64,000 nucleotides of DNA from Megaustenia siamemsis (Eukaryota > Mollusca > Gastropoda > Stylommatophora > Ariophantidae), in assembly GCA_032433765.1 (NCBI GenBank), contig JAVIAB010000047.1:16161107-16225106 (forward strand), read 5' to 3'. The notes beneath the pieces were generated by a model. The model ran no database searches and was not told the origin of the DNA. It was given only the letters and a program-made list of their open reading frames with translations. Numbering within the stretch: position 1 is the first letter of the stretch; the number at the start of each line of letters is the position of its first letter. This document shows, one piece after another, positions 23,701 through 37,204 of this stretch. The translations under genes and the position numbers were made by a program.

Positions 23701-26700
23701 GGTTGTGACCATAGAACCGAGATAGGTGAACTTTCTCACAGGTTCAAGGGGTATATTATTTAATGATATAGCTGCGGGGCTGGCTACAACTTGTTGAAGC
23801 ACCACAGTCTTCTGGATACTTATTGATAGGGAGAATAATTCACATGATCTAGCTAGATTGTCAATCATTGACTGCAGGACGGATTCATCATGAGCAACCA
23901 GTGCTGCATCATCAGCGAATAGAAGCTCCTTGATTAGGGTCTCAGTTGTTTTTAATTTTGACCTCAGACGTGCAAGATTGAATAAGGAGTCGTCAGATCT
24001 TGTACACATGTAGATGTCTCCAGTGACGGTTTCAAACGCATTGTGTAGAAGGGCAGCGAAAAATATGCCGAATAGAGTAGGGCAAGGACACATCTTTGTT
24101 TGACTCCACAGTTCATCTCAAAGGGCTGGGAAGATCTACCGTTGAACTGGATGATGGCAGACATATCAAAAAGGTAGACAGAACAAAAAAATAAACATAA
24201 AACATTGTGTGTAAGGGCTTAATATAAACATAGACAGAACAAACAATGAACTATGTTTCCGTGCATTTGTAAAGAAAAAAACACAGAGAAGATAAAAACA
24301 CAAAGAAGATAAAAACACAGATACATAAAGAAAACTTTTAACAAAAAAAATTAACTGATATGACAAGAAAAATGTTAACTGCATACAAATATTTAGTTTA
24401 TGAACAATCTCTTGGTTCTATTTTGGTACAACTACTTGGTGAGGCAACCTGCGGTGCAGAAGTGGTTGGCAAACTAGGCGAAGTGCTTAGGTTTGCAGTA
24501 AACCTGTGATATTTGCGCCTTTTGGCCAAACACATCCGACTTCAGCATGACATGTTTGAGTACCGGGTTGTTTTCCCTCCTCGATCCCTACTCGCTTGGC
24601 CAGACTAGACAGGTTAGTCTGTTTCTGGAGGCACTACGAAGAGGTGGAGTAGGATCTGGATGGTTCTGGTTTACCTATCCTGGTGTAAGCCATCAGCTAT
24701 GGGTCGCTGACAACTCCACAGGTCTGCTGTGAATCGCCTTTGCCACCGCCTGTGGATTCAATTTGGGTGTTCTCTCATAGCACTTTCCTACTCTCGATAG
24801 TAAAGCTAGACTATGTCCCTCAACGTGCAGCGACTAACGAGACCAGTATTGTGTTGGTTTCTAGCTATCTTTCCTCTGAAACCTCAACCATTGTCATGTG
24901 ATGATGATGAAAAGCTTCCCTGACATTGTCACTCCATCTTGCTCGAGATATTCCTCAATCTCTTCTTCGGGGTGACTGGTTGGTCTCGAGGTTAGCCGTC
25001 GGTCTCAAGATGGAGAGGTTGTGAGTTCAAATCCTGGCTGCACCAGTTGGAACTTTTATTTATGATTTCTCTCTGCAGCAACCACCCTTTGTCTAAGCAG
25101 GCCTGGCCTGAAATGTCAAGTACTCATTTACAGAACAAATATTAGTACCTTTGAAGGCGGAGTTATCTGTTTGTGCGGTGAGGAACCACTGTTGTAGTGT
25201 TGGCATGGCTTGCAGGAAAAAATGGATTAATACGCAAAATTCAGCTCCTAGTCTCTAGGGACTTCACTAGAGGTGAAAGCTCATCATCATCATGTGCCTT
25301 ACCGGTTGGCGTAGGTGATCATGTCCCTCCACAATCTTCTATCCACAGTGCATCATATCAGTTCTGTTGTTGACTGTTTTCCATGCCATGACACCAAGCT
25401 ATCCAGTATTTTCTCTCTTTGTCGTCCGCGATCTCTTTTTCCTTTTATTTTGCCAGTTGTAACCAAGTATTCCAACTTTCCTCTTCTCATGATGTGCCTG
25501 AAAAATGTTGATTGCTTATTTCTGATGTTTTTTAACAGCTCCCATTTTGTGTTGGCCTCCTTGAGAACTTCCTCATTGGTCTTTTTATCTGTCCAGGGAA
25601 CTTTCAACATTCTTCTGAGAAATCCCATCTCTGTGGCCTCCAATCGTCTTTTCATTTGAAAGCTGGCAAACGCAAAACTTTTCTTTTTCATCCTCTCTTT
25701 GAAAATCATCACTCACTCTTCCATTCTTGTTTTTGGAAGATCAACTCTCAGTCTCTCTAGACCAAATATCAGCATCCATCCAGAGCAACTTTAGGCCTCT
25801 AGATTTACTATCAAGATTAACTTCTCAGTCTCTCTAGATCAACTATTAACCTCCATCCAGAGCAACTTTAGGCCTCTAGATTTACTATCAAGATTAACTT
25901 CTCAGTCTCTCTAGATCAACTATTAACCTCCATCCAGAGCAACTTTAGGCCTCTAGATTTACTATCAAGATTAACTTCTCAGTCTCTCTCTAGATCTACT
26001 ATCAACATCCATACAGACTAACTCTCAGTCTCTCTAAAATCAACTATCAACTCCCACCAGAATCTCGATCAACCATCAAGCACTCTCCAAAGATAACTCT
26101 CTGTCAACTTCTCCATAAATTTAAAAAAAAAAAAATAAATAATCTCATTTTTTTCTCGCCTGCATATTAAAAACTAAACCTCCTTTAAATCAACTCTCAA
26201 CATACTACCTCCCTCTCTATTTGAAGATAAACACACCTCCTCCCCGACAGGTCACACACCTGTGCTATTTGCAACACTTTCCGCTCTCAGGTGAGATAAC
26301 AACACCAAGCCCCCAGCATGTTTACCCATCTGACTGACTAGTGTGTGCCTTACGGGCCTTGGGAAGGTGTGTGTGAGATCACAGTGACGCCTAGTTCTCA
26401 CAGAACAGGTTCTAACCATCCTCAACTAACAGTTAAAATTTGCTCAAGTTTCCTGCCTTGAATTACTTGTTCGAGTCAGACAGATCGCTTCATTCATTGG
26501 GTGCCGTCTCCACATCGAAGGTTGACTACCATGGAGCGTCATTTTTCTCTCTCTTTCTCTCTCTCGTCTTGATAGTGCATGCTGCCATAGTTTCACCTGT
26601 CCATTGTTTGATGTTATCATCATCGAGTGCCGTCTCCGCATCGAAGGTTGACTACCAAGAAGCGTCATTTTTCTCTCTCTTTCTCTCTCTCGTCTTGATA

Positions 26701-26922
26701 GTGCATGCTGCCATAGTTTCACCTGTCCATTGTTTGATGTTATCATCATCGAGTGCCGTCTCCACATCGAAGGTTGGCTACCATGGAGCGTCATTTTTCT
26801 CTCTCTTTCTCTCTCTCGTCTTGATAGTGCATGCTGCCATAGTGTCACCTGTCCATTGTTTGATGTTATCATCATCGAGTGCCGTCTCCGCATCGAAGGT
26901 TGGCTACCATGGAGCGCCATTC

Positions 26923-26958
<36 letters not shown>

Positions 26959-29900
26959 CTTTGAAGGTGCATGTTGTCATAGGCTGACTTGCCCATCTAT
27001 TGATGTTACTCGTCAACATTATCTTGGTCTGCTCTGTCTCTTTTACCTTGTATTTTCTCTTCCAAGATTACTTTTATTAGGCTGCCCTGTCTTTTAACAT
27101 GCCCCAAAAATCCCATTTGCCTTGTTTGAATTGTATTTAGTAGTTCTCTTTTCATTTTTTTAATTTGTAAAAATGTTTTTAACATCATTTGATGGTATCA
27201 GTCCACTCTAATCTTCGCCTGCCTCTGACTCGTCCACTTTGCTACTTTCCTTCCAAGACAAGATGACTTTTAGTGGGTATTGTGTCTCTTCACATGTCCA
27301 AGAAGACGTTCTTAAAACGTACTTTCTCGGAAAAGTGTATATCTCCAGCTTCTAAACTTTCCCTTCCTCATTTAACTTCTAGCGTCGAGAAAGCAGTAGT
27401 CTTTTGTTCTTTGACTGACTTTTTTCTGCTGCTATTTTTCCGAATTCTTCAAGTTTTCCCATCTGCCCATTTTTCACAAGAACAGCATCTTGTTCTGTCC
27501 TTTTCGTGGGATTTGTGCATTGTTGCTGGTTGTGTGGATGGTTTTTTTTAGTTTTCCTGTCTTGTCAACCTCCATCCAGATCAACTCTCAGTCTCTCTAG
27601 ATCAACTATCAACCTCCGTCCAGAATCCAGATCAACCAACTTTCAACCACTCTTCAAAGATAACTACTCAGCCACTCTGTCAACTACTCAGCCACTCGAG
27701 CACAAAAAGACAGAAGTAATTGTAGCAACAAAGAAAAAGACATTACCGCAACGCACACACAAAATACAAAAAACAAATGGAATTAAAACAGATAAATGAA
27801 TTTAAATATCTGGGAATAATGTTATTGGGGGAAAATGAATTTGTAGAACAAAAAAAAACGGTAGAGCAAAACTTATGGGTTGTTGGAATCATGGAAGCAT
27901 TGGTGAGCTATAGTTCGAGAAGCACTGAACATTTAATTCACAATTCGGTATTTCCGTAGTTCCTGAGAAACATAATCGCTGGCAAGTCATTTGATGAGAC
28001 GCTATTTTGTCGCTCTGTTTTCACCCATGTTAAAAAGACCACATTCAAATGCTAAGTGTACACACGTACGCGATGACGACAAGTTTACTGAACATTGGCG
28101 CTTTTTATTCGGAACACGTTCCAAATTCTCTCGGTCGGCGACCGCCGTTATTAACGACGGAGGTCAGTTTATTGAATGGCGTGAATCACAGACCGTGGCT
28201 CCGTCGCTACGTCGTGGTGGGAGTCGACGATCGGTGTTTAGAGGAAGCAGTAGATTGGTACAGGATTTATCGGAGTGTTGAAGCACAGCCAACTATACTT
28301 CTCTTAATAGATTGGTAGATTCTCTTAGTAGATTGGTACAGGATTTATCGGAGTGTTGAAGCACAGCCAACTATACTTCTCTTAATAGATTGGTAGATTC
28401 TCTTAGTAGATTGGTACAGGATTTATCGGAGTGTTGAAGCACAGCCAACTATACTTCTCTTAATAGATTGGTAGATTCTCTTAGTAGATTGGTACATGAT
28501 TTATCGGAGTGTTGAAGCACAGCCAACTATACTTCTCTTAATAGATTGGTAGATTCTCTTAGTAGATTGGTACAGGATTTATCGGAGTGTTGAAGCACAG
28601 CCAACTATACTTCTCTTAATAGATTGGTAGATTCTCTTAGTAGATTGGTACAGGATTTATCGGAGTGTTGAAGCACAGCCAACTATACTTCTCTTAATGT
28701 TCTGAATTCTGGTCGCAGCATATGGCACCCCACAAGAGATCTCCATCAAATCCGGTCTGGAGCAAGCATGGACAACTCTCGCCATAAGCTGCCAGTCTCA
28801 TTCAATTTATCATGTATGGTTCATCGTCATGTCTCCAATGGTCTACCTCTACTTTGTTAGCCAGGTAGTGCCCATGTTCATTGTGCCCATGACGAACAGA
28901 GAAAAGTCAAATGGAAGTCACTGTCCCGACAAGGTCCATGATCACCTCCAAGCAACTAATAAGAATTGCAACATGGAAAGTGAAAACAATGTATGAAACA
29001 TGCAGGACAGCTCGGGTGATTCAAGAGATGAAGGGATACAACCATGATAGTTTAGGTCTAAGTGAAGTGAGATGGACAAGAAATGGGAGATACAGAACGG
29101 TAACTGGAGAAACCAAATTTTATTCTGGAAGAAGTGAAGTGGACAAGAAATGGGAGATACAGAACGGTAACTGGAGAAACCAGAATTTATTCTGGAAGAA
29201 GTGAGGTGGACAGGAAATGGGAGATACAGAACGGTAACTGGAGAAACCAAATTTTATTCTGGAAGAAGTGAAGTGGACAAGAAATGGGAGATACAGAACG
29301 GTAACTGGAGAAACCAAATTTTATTCTGGAAGAAGTGAAGTGGACAAGAAATGGGAGATACAGAACGGTAACTGGAGAAACCAAATTTTATTCTGGAAGA
29401 AGTGAAGTGGACAAGAAATGAGAGATACAGAACGGTAACTGGAGAAACCAAATTTTATTCTGGAAGAAGTGAAGTGGACAAGAAATGGGAGATACAGAAC
29501 GGTAACTGGAGAAACCAAATTTTATTCTGGAAGAAGTGAAGTGGACAAGAAATGGGAGATACAGAACGGTAACTGGAGAAACCAGAATTTATTCTGGAAG
29601 AAGTGAAGTGGACAAGAAATGGGAGATACAGAACGGTAACTGGAGAAACCAGAATTTATTCTGGAAGAAGTGAGGTGGACAGGAAATGGGAGATACAGAA
29701 CAGTAACTGGAGAAACCAGAATTTATTCTGGAAGAAGTGAAGACCAACATCATGAAGGAGTTGCTGTAGTTGAGAACAAACAGACGTCGAAAAGTCTCTT
29801 AGAGTGGGAACCCATCAATTCACGCATAGATTTACCTAGAAGACAAATAACAATAAATCATTATTATAATGAGCGGAAACTTTCAGAGTCGACAGATCAA

Positions 29901-32900
29901 CGAACCATTTTAGGGAAATGGGGGGGGGGGGGGAACTGGTTGGTCTCGAGGCAAGACGCCGGCTTCGAGACGGAGAGGTTGTGGGTTCAAATCCCGGCTA
30001 CACCGGGATTTTTATTTATGATTTCTCTCTGCGGCAACCACCCCTGGTCACAGAAGCGAGGCTCGGCTTGAAACGTCAATTACTCATCGACGGTAAAAAT
30101 ATGAGTACCTCCGAAGTCGGAGTTATCTGCATGTGCGGCGAGGGACCCTTGTGCACACAGCTGCCAGGGGAAAATGGATTAACACGCAAAATTCAGTTCC
30201 TAGTCTCTAGGGACTTCGTCAGAGGAAAAGTTGGCGAACGAAAAAATAAATAAATAAAAATTTCAGACGAAGAGCTATATTTACAACACTCGGAAAAACC
30301 CACAAAATAATCAACAGAAAAAAAACGTATAGATTTACCAAGGCCTGCGAGCGAAGAGAAAATTCCCGGGAAAACTTCCAACTAGTGTGACGTTTTCAGT
30401 TCTGCGAGCAGGGTCGGGTTTTTGGATAGTGTGACGTCAGTCGTCTATAGTTCACATAGCTGAAAACCGTCACGCTAGTTGGACTGTTTTATAAATCTAT
30501 AGTTGGCTGTTGTTGAAGAAGAGGCCCACAAATGTCATTCTAAAGTCAGGCCGTCGGTTGATTTGTGTAGAGAGTGGGTTGTGTTTATTTGACGTGAAAT
30601 GTTAATGTTTGCTGTAAGTGTGACAGGTTCCTGAAATAGGTGGCGACTGGTAGGTCGCTGCCTCCTGAAATAGGTGGCGATTGGTAGGTCGCTGCCTCCT
30701 GAAATAAGTGGCGATTGGTAGGTCGCTGCCTCCTGAAATAGGTGGCGATTGGTAGGTCGCTGCCTCCTGAAATAAGTGGCGATTGGTAGGTCGCTGCCTC
30801 CTGAAATAAGTGGCGATTGGTAGGTCGCTGCCTCCTGAAATAGGTGGCGATTGGTAGGTCGCTGCCTCCTGAAATAAGTGGCGATTGGTAGGTCGCTGCC
30901 TCCTGAAATAAGTGGCGATGGGTAGGTCACTGCTTCCTGAAAAAGGTAACGATGGGTAGGTCACTGCCTCATGAAATAGGTGGCGATGGGTAGGTCACTG
31001 CCTCATGAAATAGGTGACGATTGGTAGTCACAACTTCCTGAAATAGGTGGCGATGTTTAGGTCACAGCCTTCTGAAATAGGTGGCGATGAATAGGTGACA
31101 GCCTCCTGAAATAAGTGGCGATGGGTAGGTCACATCCTCTTAAAATAGGTGGCGATTGATAGGTCACTGCCTCCTGAAATAGGTGGCGATGGGCAGGTCA
31201 CATCCTCCTAAAATAGGTGGCGATTGATAGATCACTGCCTCCTGAAATAGGTGGCAATTGGTAGGTCATAGCCTCCTAAAATAGGTGGCGATGGGCAGGT
31301 CACATCCTCCTAAAATAGGTGGCGATTGATAGGTCACAGCCTCCTGAAATAGGTTGCGATGGGTAGGTCACAGCCTCCTGAATTAGGTGGCGAAGGGTAG
31401 GTCACAGCATCCCGAATTAGGTGGCGAAGAGTAGGTCACAGCCAACAATAGATTTTCCAGGGCCCGGTGGCAGAAAATAAAACCGGAAAACCCTCCAGCC
31501 AGCGTGGCGTGTTCAAATATAGGATATATATAGACGATGACTTTACTCTATCCACAACCACCTTTGCTTTCATAGCTGAAAACGTCACGCTAGTGACGGT
31601 TTTTTAGGAATTCCTTTTCAGTCCGCAGGCCTAAGTAAATCTAGAGCTGGTTGTGGATAGGTCATCATAGAAAATATAACAGTATCCTTGACCTCAGTGT
31701 TATCATTTTTTTTTAAAAATGGTGGTTTGGGGGAGAGAGTGAGACAAGGCGCCTGACAGCAGCAGAGTTCAGAGACTTATAACTGGCGGGAGGATCGATG
31801 AGCCAGAACCATCTAGACTCTACTCCACTTGTTTACGATGTCTCTAGAAACAGACTAACTAATTTAGTCTGGCTAAGCGAGTAGGAATGGATGCGGTATA
31901 GAAACTTGGTACTAAAAAGATGCCTTATTGAAGTCAAATGCGTTGGGCCAAAAGGAGCAAAAAAAAAAAAAAAAGAACGACACAATGTGCATCTTCGCTA
32001 ACTTAATGTCCTTTTAAGGACGGTTCATGAAGAGAACTATAAATAACTTTAGTAATCATCAAGTCAAAGTCAGACAGAAAGAAAGAAAGAAAGAAATAAT
32101 TCATTCATATTCATTCGTTCATATGACGACTACTGTCCATTGTCCACCCTTTCAAAACGCCGTTCATTTATTTTATTTTATTATTTTTTTTTTTGCGTAC
32201 GCCAGCTTTTTACCTCTGACGAAGTCTCTAGATGCTATGAACTGAATTTTGCGTGTTAATCCGTGTTTCCCTGGCAGCCGTGTGTTCAGGGGTCCCTCGC
32301 CGCACAGGCAGATAACTCCGTCTTCGATGGTACTCATATTTTTACAGTCGATGAGCAATTGACGTTTCAAGCCGGGCCTTGCTGCTGAGACCAGGGGTGG
32401 TTGCCGCAGAGAGAAATCATAACTAAAAAATTCCACTGGTGTAGCCGGAACTTGAACCCACAACCTCTCTGTCTCGAGGCCGGGGTCTTGACTCGAGACC
32501 AACAGTCCCCCGGCCGTTCATTTGATGGAGATCTACATCGATCATCATCTAACTTGTCCTTGTTGGAACATGGCTCCAATGACAGCTACTCAAACGTTTT
32601 CCCTGTCCTGCTCGACATGGCCAGGGTGAAAAGATAACAAATAAAACGAAATAGTAATTTGGTTTTGTGTTGCCCCTCACCTTCGTAAATCTGTAAAGAT
32701 ACTATTTTATTATGTTTTTCTTTCCATTCTTACCGTCAGCTTTACAACAGCTTAACATGTTTATACCTGTACTCCTTTACTCGAGATGGTCAGTATCTGA
32801 AGTACTCTTCTTCTTAGTGTTCATCCGTTTAGTGGGCGTTGTTGCGCTTGTTGCTAGTTGTGCGCCTTTAAGGCCCGACACTACTCGGCGTCTGTATGTC

Positions 32901-35900
32901 TACTCAACAATTTCTGCCCGACACTACTCGGCGTCTGTATGTCTACTCAACAATTTCTGCCCGACACTACTCGGCGTCTGTATGTCTACTCAACAATTTC
33001 TGCCCGACACTACTCGGCGTCTGTATGTCTACTCAACAATTTCTGCCCGACACTACTCGGCGTCTGTATGTCTACTCAACAATTTCTGCCCGACACTACT
33101 CGGCGTCTGTATGTCTACTCAACAATTTCTGCCCGACACTACTCGGCGTCTGTATGTCTACTCAACAATTTCTGCCCGACACTACTCGGCGTCTGTATGT
33201 CTACTCAACAATTTCTGCCCGACACTACTCGGCGTCTGTATGTCTACTCAACAATTTCTGCCCGACACTACTCGGCGTCTGTATGTCTACTCAACAATTT
33301 CTGCCCGACACTACTCGGCGTCTGTATGTCTACTCAACAATTTGTGCCCGACACTACTCGGCGTCTGTATGTCTACTCAACAATTTCTGCCCGACACTAC
33401 TCGGCGTCTGTATGTCTACTCAACAATTTCTGCCCGACACTACTCGGCGTCTGTATGTCTACTCAACAATTTGTGCCCGAACGATAGTTCAACATTTTTA
33501 AAGTCTACTCTTTTCAACTTCTAACAGCCAAGTGTTCTTTAACGTGCGCGAGTGCACACGAGATTTCCTTTTTTTTAAATACCGTAATTCGAGAGAGCTG
33601 GATGACCAGAGACCCGGGGAGCCACGAAAAAACATCGGATTCGAAGTGAATTTCCTCCGCCTTTTGTGGAATTCGGGAGCCGCGATAGCTCAGTGGTTAG
33701 TGAGCTGGACTACAAAGGACAAGAGGTAGGGTTCGATCCCAATCGACGGCTTCCGGTTCACCTATCCTTTAATGGGTACCGGATTTTTTTTCTGGGAAAG
33801 TAAAGCGGCACGGTAATACCGACCACATTACCCAAAAAATCATGTGCCGAAGGTCTGTAAAATTTCGGTCACTAACACCATATTCCCTATAAGCTACTTG
33901 GCGTGACGGGGGTACTTTACTATTTTTGTGTGTGGAATTCGAACCCAGGACTTTCCTGTACTGAGGCCGACATCTTATCTCTAGACCACCGTGTCTCCCC
34001 TGTAGTATTTGATCGTAGTTTGTACGTGATATCTTGCACCTACCTTTTATCACGCTCGCTGTATTGAATTTAATGAAATCCAATAAATCGATCAGTGGGA
34101 AACAATAATTTGATCCCTAGTGACACATATCGTTACACAGCAACGCAACTCGCGCCTTTCACGGCATGTCTCGTTACTTAGCGACGCACGCCGCGTTTTC
34201 TACAACACTTCTTCAGCGCAAAAAATATATACAATAAGAAAATAGGTTAGTTAGAAATAGTCTATACTGACAATATGGATCTATTTAAATGAAGTATAAA
34301 TAAAAAGATGTTAAAGATACTTATATAATACAAGTAAAGAACACATATCAGAAGCTGCTAGAAGAAGGGATTGAGCGGTGCAGAAGAGAAAATCCTGATG
34401 AAAAAGTTACAAGTATTGGCAATGCATAAAGAAAAGCATACAAGAAGCTTGCGACATCTTACCCTAAAAGGAAAAGAACTAAAAAGGATAACAAACGCTA
34501 TCTTGAAAAAAATGGAAGAAAGAAGAGAGGGACACTAACCAATACATGAAAACTGATAATGAAATACGTAAAATGTGCAAAAAGGCAAAAGAAGACTGGC
34601 TCAGCCAAAGATGTTTATAAATCGAAGCTATGGAAAATAAACAAGATTTAAGAGGGATGCACACAGAAATAAAGAGAATGACTAGTAAATATATTTTTTT
34701 AAAGCCTCAGAAAATGGATGTAATGCAAACAAAAAAGGAAAAATGCTATATATCAATAGATGGCAGGCATATATAACAGAATTATTTGATGACAAAAGGG
34801 GAACACAGAAACCAATTATAAAATGCACATCAGGCTATAAAATCTTAACATTGGAAGTGGAACAAACTATACAAACAAACGAACAAGAGAAAAGCTCCAG
34901 GACCTGACAACAAACAGATAGAAATTATAAAGGCAATAGAGGATTTATACATTGAAATGACATACATATGCAATGACATATACCATACATGATACAAACT
35001 AAAAGAACTAAAAACATGAACTTTCATTGCATTGCCTAAAAAGAATTGTGCAGTTGAATGCAGTGACTTTAGAACAATAAGCCTAATGAACCATGTTACA
35101 AAAATCTTGCTAAAAATTATACAAGGAAGGATTCAGAATAAAAATCAGTGTGGAATTAGATCAACAATTTGGATTTATGAAAAACAGTGGAAACAAACGA
35201 ATCTATATTCTGCATGAGAACATTAATCGAGAAGTACTCAGAAGTAAACAAACCAATATATGCCTGCTTCATAGACTACACCAACGCTTTTGATAGAATG
35301 CACCATAATCAACTTATAGACTGCATAAAAGTGTATGTAGATGACACGGACATTCGACTAATATGTAATCTATTAACAAACAGCAATAATAAAATACAAC
35401 AAAGAGAACTTTACACCCATTGATATAAAAAGAGGAGTATCACAAGGATGCATCCTATCACTAAGCTTGTTCAATCTATACACTGAGCAAATCTTTAAAA
35501 ACATCACAGAGATGGCAGGCCTAAACATTAATGGAAAGATAATCAATAACCTAAGATATGCTGATGATACTGTTCTACTAGCAGAAAATCCTAAAGACCT
35601 ACAACAATTGCTTAATGTGATAAACATAACAAGCAAAAAATATGGACTAGATATGAATATCAAAAAGACTAAAATATTATAATAAACAAAGAAAATTCTC
35701 AAGACCTACAAATAAATATCACAGTTGAAGGAATACATCTGGAGACAGTTCAGAGCAACAACTACCTTGGACATACTATAACCAATGATGGAAAATGTAA
35801 AATTGAAATTAACAAAAGAATACCTATTCATGGCATTGAAATTACTTTTTGCCATACCTATTCTTTTGTTTATTTCAATTTCACATTTTCCATCATTGGT

Positions 35901-37125
35901 TATAGTATGTCCAAGGTAGTTGTTTTCAATGCCATGAAAAATATACTAACAACAAAAGAAATAACAGCAGGGCTGAAACTAAGAATAGCAAAATGTTACA
36001 TCTTCTCAATATTCCTATATGGTACAGAAACATGGACATTAGACAAGAAAACAGAACAGAAAATTGAAGCCTTTGAAATGTGGATTTATAGAAGAATAGG
36101 TAGAATTGGATGGAAAGAAAAGAAAACAAACGATGAAGTTTTAAAAGAACTAAAAATGAAAATAGAACTACTAAATACAATTCAAGCAAGACAAATGAGA
36201 TTTTTGGGGCAAGTTTAAAGACAGACACAGCAGCCTACTAAAAGTAATCTTGGAAGGAAAAATACAAGGTAAAAGAGGCAGAGCAGACCAAGACTAACAT
36301 GAACAAGTAACATCAAAAGATGGACAAGTCAGCCTATGACAACCTGCACCATCAATGCAAAAGACAAAACAGGATGGTACCCAACCTTCGATGCGGAGAC
36401 GGCACTCAGTGATGATGATAAATAATAAAAGGGGAACAATCAATATTCTTCGGTCATTTTATGAGAAAATAACTTTATCTTCTTTCTTTCTTCATTTGCC
36501 TTTCAGCGTCTTGGGAGAAATAATTTGCGGTTTTACAGTTTAATAATTACAGTTTAATCCTAAAACATTCGAGGCGTGGACAATAAGCCATAAGAAATTA
36601 CATCATCGGCCGGTCCTCCCTCCTTCTCCAAGATGCGTAAGAGTCGATGAAGATCAGAATACCTGATGCTGTCAAGCTTTGTATAAAGGGTTTCCTTTCA
36701 TTTGGTCAAAATATTAAGATAATTTACCCCAAGCAGGCTGTATGGAAGGATACCAGTCCTGATATTGCTTTTCCTACTATTCTTCAGCATTCAGGCCACA
36801 TAGAAAGACCGAAGGTGCACAACTTTAGATACTTTTTTTTTTTAGTTTGGCTTTTATGATATTCTGTGTGAATCTCCAAGCGCTGTTTAGACAAGCAAAA
36901 AAAAACTAGTTTAATTTTATGTTCCCTATTGTTCACATTTTCGCTGGCTTTCTTTCTGTCTAATCCTGTTTTGATTTCAATTTGCGATTTAAGCTACAGA
37001 ATGTATGTAACCAAACCGCCCACTGTTTGGTTGTGCACCCCTGGAAAAGGGGACATAATTACTTTATTGTGTGAATATCAGACGGGATCAGAACGACGCG
37101 GGAAACTATTCAATCTTCGCACAGA

Positions 37126-37204
<79 letters not shown>

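Noticed and set aside
28049..28318. 89-codon ORF as a gene
   Set aside because: Overlaps another ORF of similar length, ends inside the 78-bp array and shows no domain.
32712..33524. 270-codon ORF and two overlapping ones
   Set aside because: The 43-bp unit lacks stops in all three plus frames, so frames stay open by construction.
33676..33750. tRNA gene
   Set aside because: The tRNA-like sequence is joined to a body that recurs with it at 57310-57565, so it is a SINE head; stem pairing is also imperfect.
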